From assembly GCA_000467715.1 (NCBI GenBank), contig AJFK01000086.1, positions 1 through 53,685 of the forward strand: a stretch of DNA of 53,685 bases. The letters run 5' to 3'. Positions 9,973 through 20,549 of this stretch are shown here, one piece after another. The stretch is from Hysterium pulicare CBS 123377. Lineage: Eukaryota > Ascomycota > Dothideomycetes > Hysteriales > Hysteriaceae. The translations under genes and the position numbers were made by a program. Under the pieces are notes generated by a model. The model ran no database searches. It had not been told where the DNA came from and saw nothing but the letters and a program-made list of their open reading frames with translations. Numbering within the stretch: the first letter of the stretch is position 1; every line of letters begins with the position of its first letter.

Positions 9973-10607
9973 GGACTTGGATGTAGCGGTACCACATATT
10001 GTTTCCACATGGTAGGACACAAGTCAATGGCGTTGACGCTAAGCAATTCGGGATCTCAACTGATGCCACTCTAAAGAGAGGAGAGGAAGAGGCGTGTTTG
10101 CTCAACATCCGAGTTTTCTCAACATTTGGAGTTTAGGAGGTGCAGTCCGATTGTTAGCTATGAGGTATTGGGAAGTCTACCTAATATGCTATTTTATATA
10201 CATTCTACTTGTTGCTCTTACAAGGTGCCCGTAGCCGCTCTGAGGCCGTGACGCCATTAACTTGACTTTAGCGGGGTGACGGTCACAGCTGGGGCAGTCC
10301 TATCAGTTCCTTAAAGGTCCAATCCGCGCCTGTTTCTGCCACTCCCATCTCCGACCCTTTTGAGGCTGCCAAAGTGGTAGCCTTGTAGCCGAATCAAGAA
10401 CAGGTGGGGAACGTGGGGGCGGGTACGATGCCGCCCGTTGGCATCCGAATGATGGCATGCGACGGGGGAACTTGGCTGTCAGTGGAGGATGATTCTCACG
10501 GATATATTGTTGCATCAACCAGAACCATCTCCTTACATGTCTGCAGTCGTGCAACGTCCCTTCCAAGGTTACCCCAGCTGGTTCGCTAAGCCTCTGGAGA
10601 TTTGAAG
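9973..10607. other. Intergenic, no gene seen
   Basis: Downstream of the bZIP gene and upstream of the methyltransferase. AT-rich near 10130-10220, then GC-rich. No coding or RNA feature recognised. Confidence 0.45.
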
Positions 10608-11666
10608 ATGACAGCCCCCACCAGCTTCCATCCGTCTCTTTCCACTTCGACCTCGACCTTGCAAGGCCCAGAGATCGACACAGACGAGTATTACCAAGAA
10701 GACCGCGACAGTGCAACAGGCTCTTACACTACCTCCAGTACCTCCATCACCAACTCCCTATACGAATTCCAGTATGAAAACGGGCGCCGATACCATGCCC
10801 AGCGTACTGGTGCACAGTATAACCTACCGAACGATGAAAACGAGCTTGATAGGCTCGACCTCCAACATCATCTGTTCTTGCTGACACTGGGGGGACAACT
10901 CTACAGAGCGCCTCTTGGGCAGAATATACAAAATGCGCTTGATATTGGGACGGGCACAGGAATATGGGCCATGGACTTCGCGGATCAATTTCCGCAAGCG
11001 AGGGTAACCGGTAACGATCTAAGTCCTGTCCAGCCCACCTACGTCCCGCCGAATTGTACCTTCTTCATCGAGAATGTCGAAGAGCCGTGGACGTGCGATC
11101 CCGGGACATACGACTACATCCACGGCCGCATGATCGTTGTCGGAATAAAGAGCTGGGAGAACCTCGCACGGCAAGCCTTTCAAGCACTCAAGCCTGGTGG
11201 CTGGCTTGAGTTTCAGGACTTGTGCTTCCCAGCTCGCAGCGACGATGACTCTGCCACGTCTGACTCGCCGATCATGGTTTGGAGCCAGTGCATGATCGGG
11301 GGCGCGTCCAATCTCGGGCTTGATCTTACCGTCGCGAATAAACTTCCTCAAATCCTACACGACGTAGGCTTTATAGACGTGAGGATGGAATGGTTCACTT
11401 GGCCGCTCGGAAGATGGGCCAAGCATGAGCAGGATAAGGAAAGAGGCATGTGGAGTTTTCAGAATTTCGATAATGGCCTTCAGGGATTCAGTATGGGCTT
11501 CTTCAGTAGAGGGTTGGGGTGGCGAAAGGAGGAGGTTGACGGGCTTGTGGGAAAGGTTAAGCAGCAGCTAAGGAATAAGGCGACTCATTGTTATCTACCT
11601 ATTGGGGTTTTCTATGCAAGAAAACCTGACGAGGCGGTTCAGAGTCACAGTCCAGGGCCTTTTTAG
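10608..11666 (+). CDS. LaeA-like SAM-dependent methyltransferase
   Basis: A single exon of 352 aa from the ATG at 10608. The S-adenosylmethionine-binding motif I is ALDIGTGTGIWAMDFAD, followed by the acidic position in VTGNDLSPVQP, the post-motif ENVEEPWTC and YDYIHGRMIVVGIKSW, and motif III LKPGGWLEFQD. These are hallmarks of the fungal TAM/LaeA-like methyltransferase family. A Ser/Thr-rich disordered segment (about 1-55) precedes YEFQYENGRRYHAQRTGAQYNLPND, the typical lead-in. LaeA itself works with velvet proteins in the nucleus to control secondary metabolism. Most paralogues, and probably this one, are uncharacterised, and no biosynthetic core gene lies beside it. Confidence 0.88.
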   Translation: MTAPTSFHPSLSTSTSTLQGPEIDTDEYYQEDRDSATGSYTTSSTSITNSLYEFQYENGRRYHAQRTGAQYNLPNDENELDRLDLQHHLFLLTLGGQLYRAPLGQNIQNALDIGTGTGIWAMDFADQFPQARVTGNDLSPVQPTYVPPNCTFFIENVEEPWTCDPGTYDYIHGRMIVVGIKSWENLARQAFQALKPGGWLEFQDLCFPARSDDDSATSDSPIMVWSQCMIGGASNLGLDLTVANKLPQILHDVGFIDVRMEWFTWPLGRWAKHEQDKERGMWSFQNFDNGLQGFSMGFFSRGLGWRKEEVDGLVGKVKQQLRNKATHCYLPIGVFYARKPDEAVQSHSPGPF

Positions 11667-12256
11667 AATATCATCTCGCTCTCTGAAGCGCGACGTAGTA
11701 CTAACCCAGTTTTTGACAATGATATCCTTGGCTGAATAGACATTGAGAACATTCACGAATGATACGAAGTCTTTTTATCCTACTTCTCATAGGCCAAGAG
11801 ATGGTGCCAATTGATCTGGATTGGGTGCTGTTGCTCCGTATCAATTTACTTCCGGACTTTACTCCCGAGATCCATAATCTGAGACGACTGTCATACCTAG
11901 GTACTCGACTTCGGATAGCCATCATGGACTCTACCCTTCTCCGAACTCACAATGACTTCAGTGCACATACCTCGTCGTTGACGATGCTCTCATTCTAATC
12001 TACAATTGGGGAGGGTAGTCTTACGCTGCCGCTTCACTGCGGCTGACTTTGCTGCCTGGATAGGTCCCTGGTTGCCAACCCGACGTTATAGAGTCTTTCA
12101 CTCACGTACCAGGGCAACTTCACTGTCAGGCAATCTACGCCTTACTCACCAGGTTAGCACTAGTCGTTTCAGCTATTACCCATTATTCTCTCAGCTTAGC
12201 AACGGAGGAACGCTCGAATTCCAATTCACGTCCAGAGCTTCATACACAAATTCCTC
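11667..12256. other. Intergenic, no gene seen
   Basis: This lies between the methyltransferase and the phosphatase-fold gene. Short open frames on both strands lack features and are taken as noise. Confidence 0.45.
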
Positions 12257-13228
12257 ATGATGACTTCCCACGAACGATCAGCTCTTTCCGATATGTCCCA
12301 TTCGCATACGCGGCATCACGAATACTCATACCGCCTTCCAAGTCCTCCTCGTATCGTTATCCCCCCACCCACGCTTGCGACCGAGATGCCGGATATTGAC
12401 ATTGGACGCGATGCTGAGCCTGAGAATGGAGAAGTGGATACGAGTTTCCTCGGTCAGATCAACCTGGAGAATGTCATACAGAGGAATTCGCTGCTTGAGT
12501 GGTCATACGAGCGCCGCCGACAGGCACAGATGATCCTACCTTTCCTCTACCTAGGACCGATGATTGCTGCGAAAGACGGAGCATTTCTGCATAATGAGGG
12601 CATTACCATGGTCCTGAGTATCAGACCAAATGCAAAAGCAATGAGTGGGGCGCTTCGGAATGCTCAAGCTGCGGGCCTGGATGTTGACACCCTCGAAATA
12701 CCGATCTACCAAGCGCTCGTTAGCAATTTCCCCCGCGCGACGCAATTGATCAATCGTCATCTTGCGAAAGTCGATCACATGGCCAAATCGAATCCTAACA
12801 TACCACGAATGGGGAAAGTTCTGGTGTTCTGCGAGTCTGGCAATGAGAAGTCGGCAGCAGTGGTCGCGGCATATCTTATGGAGGTCTTGGATGATTTTGA
12901 CTACATGAAAGCCATGCAGGTCTGTCAAGCACAACGTTTCTGTGTTAATTTCGACGATACCCTCAAGCACCTCCTGCAGTCCTACTGGGACATTCTGCAG
13001 GCGAAGCGGCTCGTTGCCAAAGCTAAACCTGCCATTACCGCTTCGAACAGCAACCTGCATCCGAATCAGAGCAATCAGTTCAATGCAACTCTCAATACTA
13101 ACGGGAAACACAAGCGGACAATTGACGACACCTTTGACGATGACATGGACATGGATGATGGTGTGAACTTCTCCGATGGTCAGAGGTTTTCGGGGAGGGA
13201 TGTCACTCCTTTTCAAGATTCACGATGA
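12257..13228 (+). CDS. Dual-specificity phosphatase-fold protein, probably a pseudophosphatase (STYX-like)
   Basis: A single exon of 323 aa. Residues about 90-250 follow the dual-specificity phosphatase fold: QAQMILPFLYLGPMIAAKD, ITMVLSIRPNAK, then the active-site loop VFCESGNEKSAAVVAAYLM and a helical end (FDDTLKHLLQSYWDIL). The canonical H-C-x5-R loop is altered: His is Phe and the phosphate-binding Arg is Lys, while the Cys is kept. That predicts weak or no catalysis and possible phosphoprotein binding, as in STYX proteins. The C-terminus is low-complexity with KHKRTIDDTFDDDMDMDDG, a basic then acidic tail. Localisation is unknown; the basic patch could be a nuclear signal. Confidence 0.8.
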   Translation: MMTSHERSALSDMSHSHTRHHEYSYRLPSPPRIVIPPPTLATEMPDIDIGRDAEPENGEVDTSFLGQINLENVIQRNSLLEWSYERRRQAQMILPFLYLGPMIAAKDGAFLHNEGITMVLSIRPNAKAMSGALRNAQAAGLDVDTLEIPIYQALVSNFPRATQLINRHLAKVDHMAKSNPNIPRMGKVLVFCESGNEKSAAVVAAYLMEVLDDFDYMKAMQVCQAQRFCVNFDDTLKHLLQSYWDILQAKRLVAKAKPAITASNSNLHPNQSNQFNATLNTNGKHKRTIDDTFDDDMDMDDGVNFSDGQRFSGRDVTPFQDSR

Positions 13229-13811
13229 TGGATGGGAACGGGGTTCGATGGCATAAATATGGACATTATGATACCCTGCATGGCTTTCTGATTTCTCATG
13301 GCGGACTGGCGTTCACGGAATATGATGGTTCATCATAGATTTTTTCAGTAGGTCTTGTTGCATGGACGGAGTTTAGTAGGTGCGTCTATCGCCAATACTG
13401 TTCAGGCAGGGTGGTGGTTAAGCATGGAGAAGCTAGCTGCCAGATCGGTTTTCATACTCTAGGAAAAGGACCCCATAACCAAGGCTTCCACTTCCAGCTT
13501 TTCTTGTCCGCCCTTCTTGATTCCATGTGAAGACATCATCTCTTACATTCCCTCTTGTCTACGACCTCCTCTTGCTGTGCTTTATTCTTTCTCTGGTAGA
13601 AATGCTCCGGGTGCCGTTGCGGCATTGGCGAATGCTTCACCAAATTTGGCAGCAACTACTAATGTCTTGTTCTGGACGCTGATACATAACCTTCTTTCGA
13701 GCGCGACCAGAGCTTCACGGTTCTGGCATGACTAAACACTTTGGACATCACTTAGGCCCCTCATTCAGTTATTCACTGTAATCTTATTCAACCGATTCAC
13801 CATTCACCCCG
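13229..13811. other. Intergenic / probable 5' leader
   Basis: An open frame at 13517-13735 has no recognisable features. The stretch before ATG 13812 is pyrimidine-rich, like a leader. No gene called. Confidence 0.4.
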
Positions 13812-16800
13812 ATGCGCCTTCGCGCAGACAGGCGACGGCCGCTCCGTTACGAAGGCAACGGAACCTACACCTTCGCGTCACCAACAGGCACAAACCAAAA
13901 CCACGCCATCGACAACCACTCTTCAACCGCAGGTACAGATTCACAAGCAGACCCGAGAAGAGCGCGTTCACGCTCATTGAAGTCACAATCACCAACACGT
14001 GTTCCAACGCCGCCTCAACGAAGGGAACAGTCAATCTTGGTTCACCGTCACCAGCGCGAAGTTGAAAATCAAAACATGGCCAACGTCAAGTTTTACAACG
14101 CAGCCGGACAGGAGACTAAGTCTACTGGAAATACCAATAAGCGCAAAACGCCTCAGCCGCAGTCACGGTCGCAGGTACAACCAGAAGATATGTCGAAAGG
14201 TCGGAAGACTCTACGTCACCCCCTGCAGGAGCAGCAAAATACTGAAGATCTACCTGCCATTCCTTCCGGTCGCCCCGCGGCTTTTCCATCTCTATCGGAG
14301 CCTTTGAGTGAAGAACAAGAGGAGCAGATATATGTGGGCCGTCATGGCATCCATCAACTTATGAAAGAGAGGTTCAGTGGTGAGACGCTTAAGTGGAAGG
14401 AGAGTGTCGAGCGAGTTGAGCAGCGACAGGCCAACAGGCCAATCCCCGAAGGAATGGATATCCAGCTGGCAAGTGATTATCAAGACAACATGGACGACAT
14501 GGCGAGCAGCGTTGATGGAGTTAAGCCTTCAAAGGTAAGAGTGTCTCCTCGCATCTGATCATTTTCTCCATAGTCTACTTCAACCTGCAACATGAACACC
14601 GCTAAGAGGTCTGCAGATTGCTTTCCGCAACTTGTATCCTTCCCTACGTCAAGTCATCATCCTGGAGATAATGGACGAAGCCAAACATATCTATGAGAGT
14701 CAGCATTACGCTGTCCGATCCCTCCTCGATCTGTCTCAAGAAGAACTTGATGAGATTATAAGAGAAAATGCCACCGTATGGGATGATATACCTCCTCATC
14801 TCGTACGCCTGAAGCGGGCAAATCCAGGAGTGCCCATCAACCCAGAAAGTCCGCCCGATGGTGCCACGGCCCTTGCCGCCAAGTTCTTGCGACAGGAAAA
14901 ACTTCCCGCCAGCTTGTTAGGCGAATGGGAATGGCAAGTCAATGGCAGTGCCCGCCCTGGACTTACCCCAGCTACCATTCCTCCGGCCACTCTTCTTCCG
15001 ATTGTCCTCTCTCCAATCCTAGAAGAAGCCCTAAACACAGCAGCAGACGTAAATGAGAAGACGAACGCGAGTGAGATATCAACCATTCTGGAAAACACGA
15101 CGGACCTCCGTGTGGACAGCCATATCCCGGAAAGCCCAGCTTCTCACCCAAAGGAATCGATTGAGGCGCAAGACCCAGATGAGCTCACTCCGGCGGAGTC
15201 TGCAAAGTCTGCAATCCCTCGAGGCGGCAATGGTCCGACTGATGCGGGACTGATGCGCAAGCTTCACATGCCATCGCAGCGCGGAAGTTATCCTGATGCA
15301 GCGCTTTTCCCAACTACGCCTAACAATATTCAACGTTTGAACCAAGACCGTAACCGTAGCAATGCAGAGAAGAAGGCTCTTGCACAGTATGCGCAACAGC
15401 AACATGAGATTGCACGGGAGCAAGAGGCTCAGAGGAAGCGCAAGGCTCAGCAGCAAGGTCAAGCTGGACAAATTCCAGTAGCAAAGATGATGGGAAGCGA
15501 CGGCTGTGGTTCGACCTCTGGTTTGGACCCAAACACTACTCAAGGTCCTTCACATGTTGGCTTGACACGTGGTATAACTGGGATGGAACCTGCCATGGAG
15601 CCAAATGCAGATTATCACAGTTTCGCAGCGCATCAAGAGCGTATGAGGGCAATCCTCGCGAATGAAGATCGATTGATGGAAGCTCTCTCAGACCCAACCT
15701 TGGGTAATGGTCTAGCGAGTCACGGTTCTTTGACTCAGAAGTCTCCCGTGCCTAGCAAGCGCGTTCGCTCAGAGTTTATGGATATATCTCAAGCAAGGCA
15801 GCAAAATGGTACACCCCAGGATATCGGCCTGAACGAACAGCAGCAGAAAAAGCCCAAAACTGGAGAGGACTCTAGCGACCGAGACGGTCAAGTTCAGCAG
15901 TCGTCAAGTGGATTCATGGTCCCACCAATTGATAGATCTCGTAGCAACACTGCAAATGGTCAACAGTCACAAAGTGCACAACCTACTATGCTTCCCCCAG
16001 AACAGCCAAATGACCGGGCTGTACACATCCCCAAGACGCCCATCGGAAGCAAAACAGCCGGGTTGAAGGGAGGAGGGATTGCAGGGTCCCCTCCTTTTCA
16101 CCAGCTCAATGAGGCCGAGAGCTTAAACGTCCTCGGGCAGGCTCCGTCTCCGAGATTCAACGATAAATCCATCAACTCTCTGAAATACTCACCTCGTCAG
16201 TACTGTTCTCCGGCTGCCGGTGACTCAATACCTGCCACTTACTCACCATTCTCAAATGGACATATCTCGCAACAACCGTACTCTTCATATTCAAGCGCAT
16301 TGAATCCATACGGCAGTATTTACGGAGTTCCTACAAGTTATTCATTGGGTATGTCTGCTCCATTCGAGCGCACGTCGTCAACGGTATCCCCAGCGTCATT
16401 TGATCGGCTATCCAATATGACGGGACATGTACCCCACAGCCCTTCACAGTATGAAGGCGGTAGTGCTAGACGGGGTTCCTTCTCGCGATACCTGTCGCAT
16501 TCTGGAGGATATCCTACGCCACCTAGAATAGGTGTCGAGGACTCTGTGAACCAGGGACCGTACTTCCAAGCGCCAGATAATGGATTGTCAGACGGGCACC
16601 CCACTCGGCGTACGCCTACTCTGGCGGACATGTCACCGGCTATGATGCGAACACCTGTTCCATTACCGCCGAATATGGCCGACTATCCTCTTACCGGAAA
16701 CCGGAGTTCTTTCTCCAACGCAATGCCTACTGCCTTTGCTTCAGGAAATCACATGTTGGCTCCGCCGGGTTCCATGTCTGCTAGCATGGGCTTGTCTGCT

Positions 16801-17589
16801 TCAATGTCACCAGGCATGATGAACAATATTCTGCCAAATAATGGGGCTTTCAACCAGATGCCATTCATGGCGCAAGGTCTTCATACTGGCCGCGACCCAC
16901 GCATCATATTCTCCAACAATCCAAACATGACAAACTCCCATCTCAGAGAGTATTACCGTCGAGCACAGGAACTGGAGCAGCAGAAGCAGGCAGTAGCAAA
17001 GCATAATGCCGCCCTTGCGAATACTTCACATGCTCCGAACCTTCAAAATATGCTGTCTCAAGATCCCCAGATGGTTATGGCGAAAACCAAACAGAACATG
17101 AAACCCCATGGCTTAGAGACGCCAACACCAGCAGCGCCTCCATCGCACAGTGCAACACCTACCAAGTCCCAGCCTTGGGATACCCCTCAAGCCCCCGCCT
17201 GGAGTCCTATCACACCGGTGACCGCACCAGCACCAAAGCGCAAAGCGATTGAAGAAGCGGAAGAAGATACAAATACTGCCGAGCCCAAAGCCACGAAGAA
17301 GCGCAAAACGGCTACCGCGGCTAAGGGACCGGATGGCGAGACGGCGAAGAAACCTAGAGCTCCTCGAAAGACTCCGGCGAAGAAGAGGGCTGCTTCGAAA
17401 GAGCCTTCAGTGGATCCTGCCGGTGGAATTGAGGGTGAGCCGGTAAAAAAAGCGAGAGCTCCGCGAAAGACCCCAGCGAAACCGCGTAAGACGAAGAAAC
17501 AGAAAGAGGCTGAAGAGAGGGCCGCGAAGGAGTTAAGTGAGGCGGGTAAGGATGGGCAGGACGACCATATGTGGAACGGAGGTGACTAA
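13812..17589 (+). CDS. Large low-complexity protein with basic, AT-hook-like C-terminus (unknown function)
   Basis: Two exons, 13812-14534 and 14617-17589, joined in phase 0 over an 82-nt intron (GTAAGA...CTGCAG), give about 1231 aa. The join yields KPSKIAFRNLYPSLRQ. I do not recognise a catalytic domain. The best ordered parts are IYVGRHGIHQLMKERFSGETLKW at the end of exon 1 and LEIMDEAKHIYESQHYAVRSLLDLSQEELDEII early in exon 2, helical and likely a small conserved module. The middle is Gln/Ser/Pro/Met-rich and disordered. The C-terminus repeats basic RAPRKTPAK blocks next to KKRK signals, resembling AT-hooks and a nuclear signal. A nuclear chromatin or transcription role is inference. Codon use and frame continuity make the gene itself convincing. 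Confidence 0.8.
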
Positions 17590-19257
17590 GTAAGGTGAAT
17601 AACTAGATAGAGGGTTATGGGAACGCTCGAGGTTTGGATTAAGTACAGTCCGATGTTGGATAAGTTCTATACAAACCTAGGTGTCCATGACGGCTCGGGT
17701 GTTGGTTTTCATGAATGTTTCTTCTTGTTTTCTTGTTATGCGGTGGATAGAGCATGGTCTTGGATAAGGCCTACGATGCATCGACGAGGTCTTTCTTTCT
17801 GGATCCTGCAAATTCTGGATAGTCTCTCTGGCTGCTATTGGCTTTGGCGTGTTGGACTATGTTCTACCTCTTCAATGACTGTTACTGTTTTTTAGTGTAT
17901 TTGTATTTTGCTAGCCAGGCAGTCGATCAATCTTCTGGATTCTATTCGACGTGTTTCCAGTGTCTGATGAGAAGGAATCGCATAAAAGGAGATATCGATC
18001 CTTATCAGGGCCTGCTTCTTGGCAGCCGACAAGGATCTCAAGACGAGTACTTAAGGCCTGCGCCTCCCAAAACTTATCACACACTTCAAAGCTCCTTGGC
18101 CCTGCCGTCAGATTCAAGCGCCACATCAACACTAAAACCCAGCTTTCTTCCAGGATGCCACTCGAATCATGAAATTAAAAAGCTCCAACAGGTCCTCGGA
18201 CCACCGATGAGGTCATGGCTTCCTCCTGATCTCGTACACACAATCTATCCCAATAATGCACGGGCCGGCAAATGCAACGCTCTGACCTGTGCCGCCAATC
18301 AGAAGGTCTCGAATGACCTTCGCTGGCACAGCGTTTGGGCTTTCGCACCACGGTAGCGGCAGTAGCTGCGGCAACCGACTTGCGTTTGTCCAACGTTTCA
18401 GCCTCTTTTGCTTTAACACTTTAACATGCTTTCATCACGAGAAAGGATGCGCTGAGCCGGCCCGAGTGTTTGACTCTGCGTAGGATATGCCATGACGATG
18501 ACGTTGAGTTGAAACGGCATGACAGGAAGAGAAGGCTATGGCAGAGGTGGAACAACAGAGTATGTAAACGGGTAAAACAGCCGTGGTTGCATGCACAGAA
18601 GGAACAGCAGGCTCAGCCACACGACCGAAAACAGTCGAGGAGATGCAGGCCTGCGACGAAACAGGTAATGCAACGGGGATAAAAGTGTGGCGGTGAATGA
18701 CGAAAGAGCTGAAGGCCATGGGCTCATCGAGTCGGACCGAGCAAGAGCATCCGCCGATCCCCCGGATTCAGCCATTCACTTGTCTCATCGGGATCTCCAC
18801 TGTCGCCTTTCTGGACAGCGCGTTGCTGGCCACCCGAGCCAATTGCGGAAGGGCCAGCGTGGGTGGGCATTGCCAGCTGTGGCTCAGCAGCGTCATGCAC
18901 CAGTCAGCTGGGTTAGTGGTACGTAAACGCTGGCAGGGCAGCTTTGTTTTGTGGAAGTCGAGTCGAGGTGGTCAGGGCTGTGCGTGCTTTCATTATTGGG
19001 AGGCTAGATTGCGTCGTGCCTCCTATAAGACCACTCCGCCTGTCCTCCACCCTCTCCTCCATCCTCACTCTTGCCTCAGACAACAACCAACTCTCACTTT
19101 TTTCCATCGACTTCGTCTACGAGTTCGACCACTTCCTGTAAGTCAACGCTACCTAGGCGTTACGCCTGTCATCCAGACTGTCATCTAACCTCGTGTCTCT
19201 TCGCAGCTCACTTCAACTAATACCTCAACCACATAAAAACCAAACACAACCATCAAC
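17590..19257. other. Long intergenic region with a 5' leader intron
   Basis: No gene seen over most of its length; several overlapping frames around 17838-18930 have no features. Near the right end a TATAAG lies at 19024-19029. A plausible 5' untranslated intron lies at 19138-19206 (GTAAGT...CTAAC...TCGCAG), just before the ATG of the surface-protein gene. Confidence 0.5.
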
Positions 19258-19713
19258 ATGCGTTTCTCCACCGTCATCGTTGCTGCCCTCGGCGCTACTG
19301 CCAACGCCCAGCTTCTCAGCTCCGTCGCTTCCGAAGCAACTTCACTCCTCGCCTCCGTTGCCACGAACAGCCAAGCCCAATCCGTGGCTTCGTCCCTCGC
19401 CTCATCTCTCAACTCGGAGGCCTCCAGCGTCGCCTCCTCGCTTGCCAGCGTCGAGGCTTCCATCACCCAGTCCCTCGCTACCATCACGACCGGCTCCCTC
19501 GCCTCATCCGCCGCCTCAAAGGAGTCCGGCGTCTTGAGCTCTCTCAGCTCCGTCGCTGCGTCCAAGGCCTCCAGCATCGCTAGCAAGGCCTCGTCGGGTG
19601 CCTCCAGCGCCGCCGCGACCGGCTCAGCCAGCTCTGGCTTCGCTGCCCCAACTCAAGTCCCCATGATGGGTGCTTTCGCTGGTGGTCTCCTCGTCGCTGC
19701 TGGCATGTTGTAA
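19258..19713 (+). CDS. Small Ser/Ala-rich secreted protein, probably GPI-anchored
   Basis: A single exon of 151 aa. It begins with a signal peptide, MRFSTVIVAALGATANA, with cleavage likely before QLLSS. The body is almost only Ser, Ala, Val, Leu, Thr and Lys in repeats of the type SVASSLAS, predicted helical and heavily O-glycosylatable. The C-terminus has small residues (GSASSGFAAPTQ) and then a hydrophobic tail, MMGAFAGGLLVAAGML, without charged ends, which fits a GPI-attachment signal. Such proteins coat the fungal wall. The gene has strongly C-ending codons (GCC, TCC, CTC), suggesting high expression, and a predicted leader intron at 19138-19206. Confidence 0.85.
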   Translation: MRFSTVIVAALGATANAQLLSSVASEATSLLASVATNSQAQSVASSLASSLNSEASSVASSLASVEASITQSLATITTGSLASSAASKESGVLSSLSSVAASKASSIASKASSGASSAAATGSASSGFAAPTQVPMMGAFAGGLLVAAGML

Positions 19714-20549
19714 GCGGGTTCAACAAGTCAGCCAATCAACTAAATCATCTCTTCATAACCTCATCCCACGGGATGATGTCGACATGCTGCACAAAATGGA
19801 AGTTAATCGGGGCATATTGACGGTGTCTTTTGGTGGGCGTCGGAAATCACACTTTGCCTTTTGCAAAAGCACCTCAGGTATAATAATTCCCATTCATCTT
19901 GAATGAATCATTGCCCTCTATCTGAATCAAAAGTCAACTCGATTCTCAACAATGATTCTTACCGCACGCGGTTACTGTGATGTCATCATTCTAGGTCGTC
20001 TTCAATGAAACCAATGCTCTCGTCTGAATCAAAAGTCACTCGACACAATGCAATCATCTCACGCATGCATAACTGTGATGTCATCATCTCATCAACTGTC
20101 GACTATCGAAACATGTTCCCTTCGAACATGTCCCTAAATGACAATCACATGTTTTAATGCTGGACGAATTTGATGAAAACATGTCTTCTCTGTCTATGCC
20201 TCCAAGATGATGCGAGGTCGACATGCCAAGAACCAAGGCGTTCCAGCTTGAAACGCCAAGGGCGATCCCCCAGGATCGGCAACAAGGTTAGCATGCCCGC
20301 CTCACCCATCCCCAAATTTGGAGCTGCACATGTGTTAGTAGAGTAGAATAAAGGTGTGTATACATCCTCCAAGGGATAGCTAACTAAATATACTTTATCA
20401 AAACGCCGCAATCCTATGCACGACGCCATAGCAAGAGCAGAAAAAAATTGATCCCCTTCCGCATCGGCCCGCTTTTTTGCTTAGCATACATACATCGAAC
20501 TCCTCCCAGCACAGCAAACAGGCTTCCCCCAACAGCAATTTCGCCAAGC
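19714..20549. other. Intergenic between convergent genes, with an imperfect direct duplication
   Basis: Convergent 3' ends of the surface-protein gene and eIF5B. It contains an imperfect direct duplication (19921-19990 and 20023-20089). No gene seen. Confidence 0.5.
19921..20089. repeat. Imperfect direct duplication (two copies of about 68 bp)
   Basis: The copies at 19921-19990 and 20023-20089 both start TCTGAATCAAAAGTCA and both end with ACTGTGATGTCATCAT, with diverged middles and a 32-bp gap. The shared ATGTCATCA ends could be binding sites, or this is simply an old local duplication. Confidence 0.7.

Noticed and set aside
17838-19188. Several overlapping 60-170-aa frames in the long intergenic region
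   Set aside because: No domain, signal peptide or splice-supported extension; both strands are equally open, as expected by chance in GC-balanced DNA.
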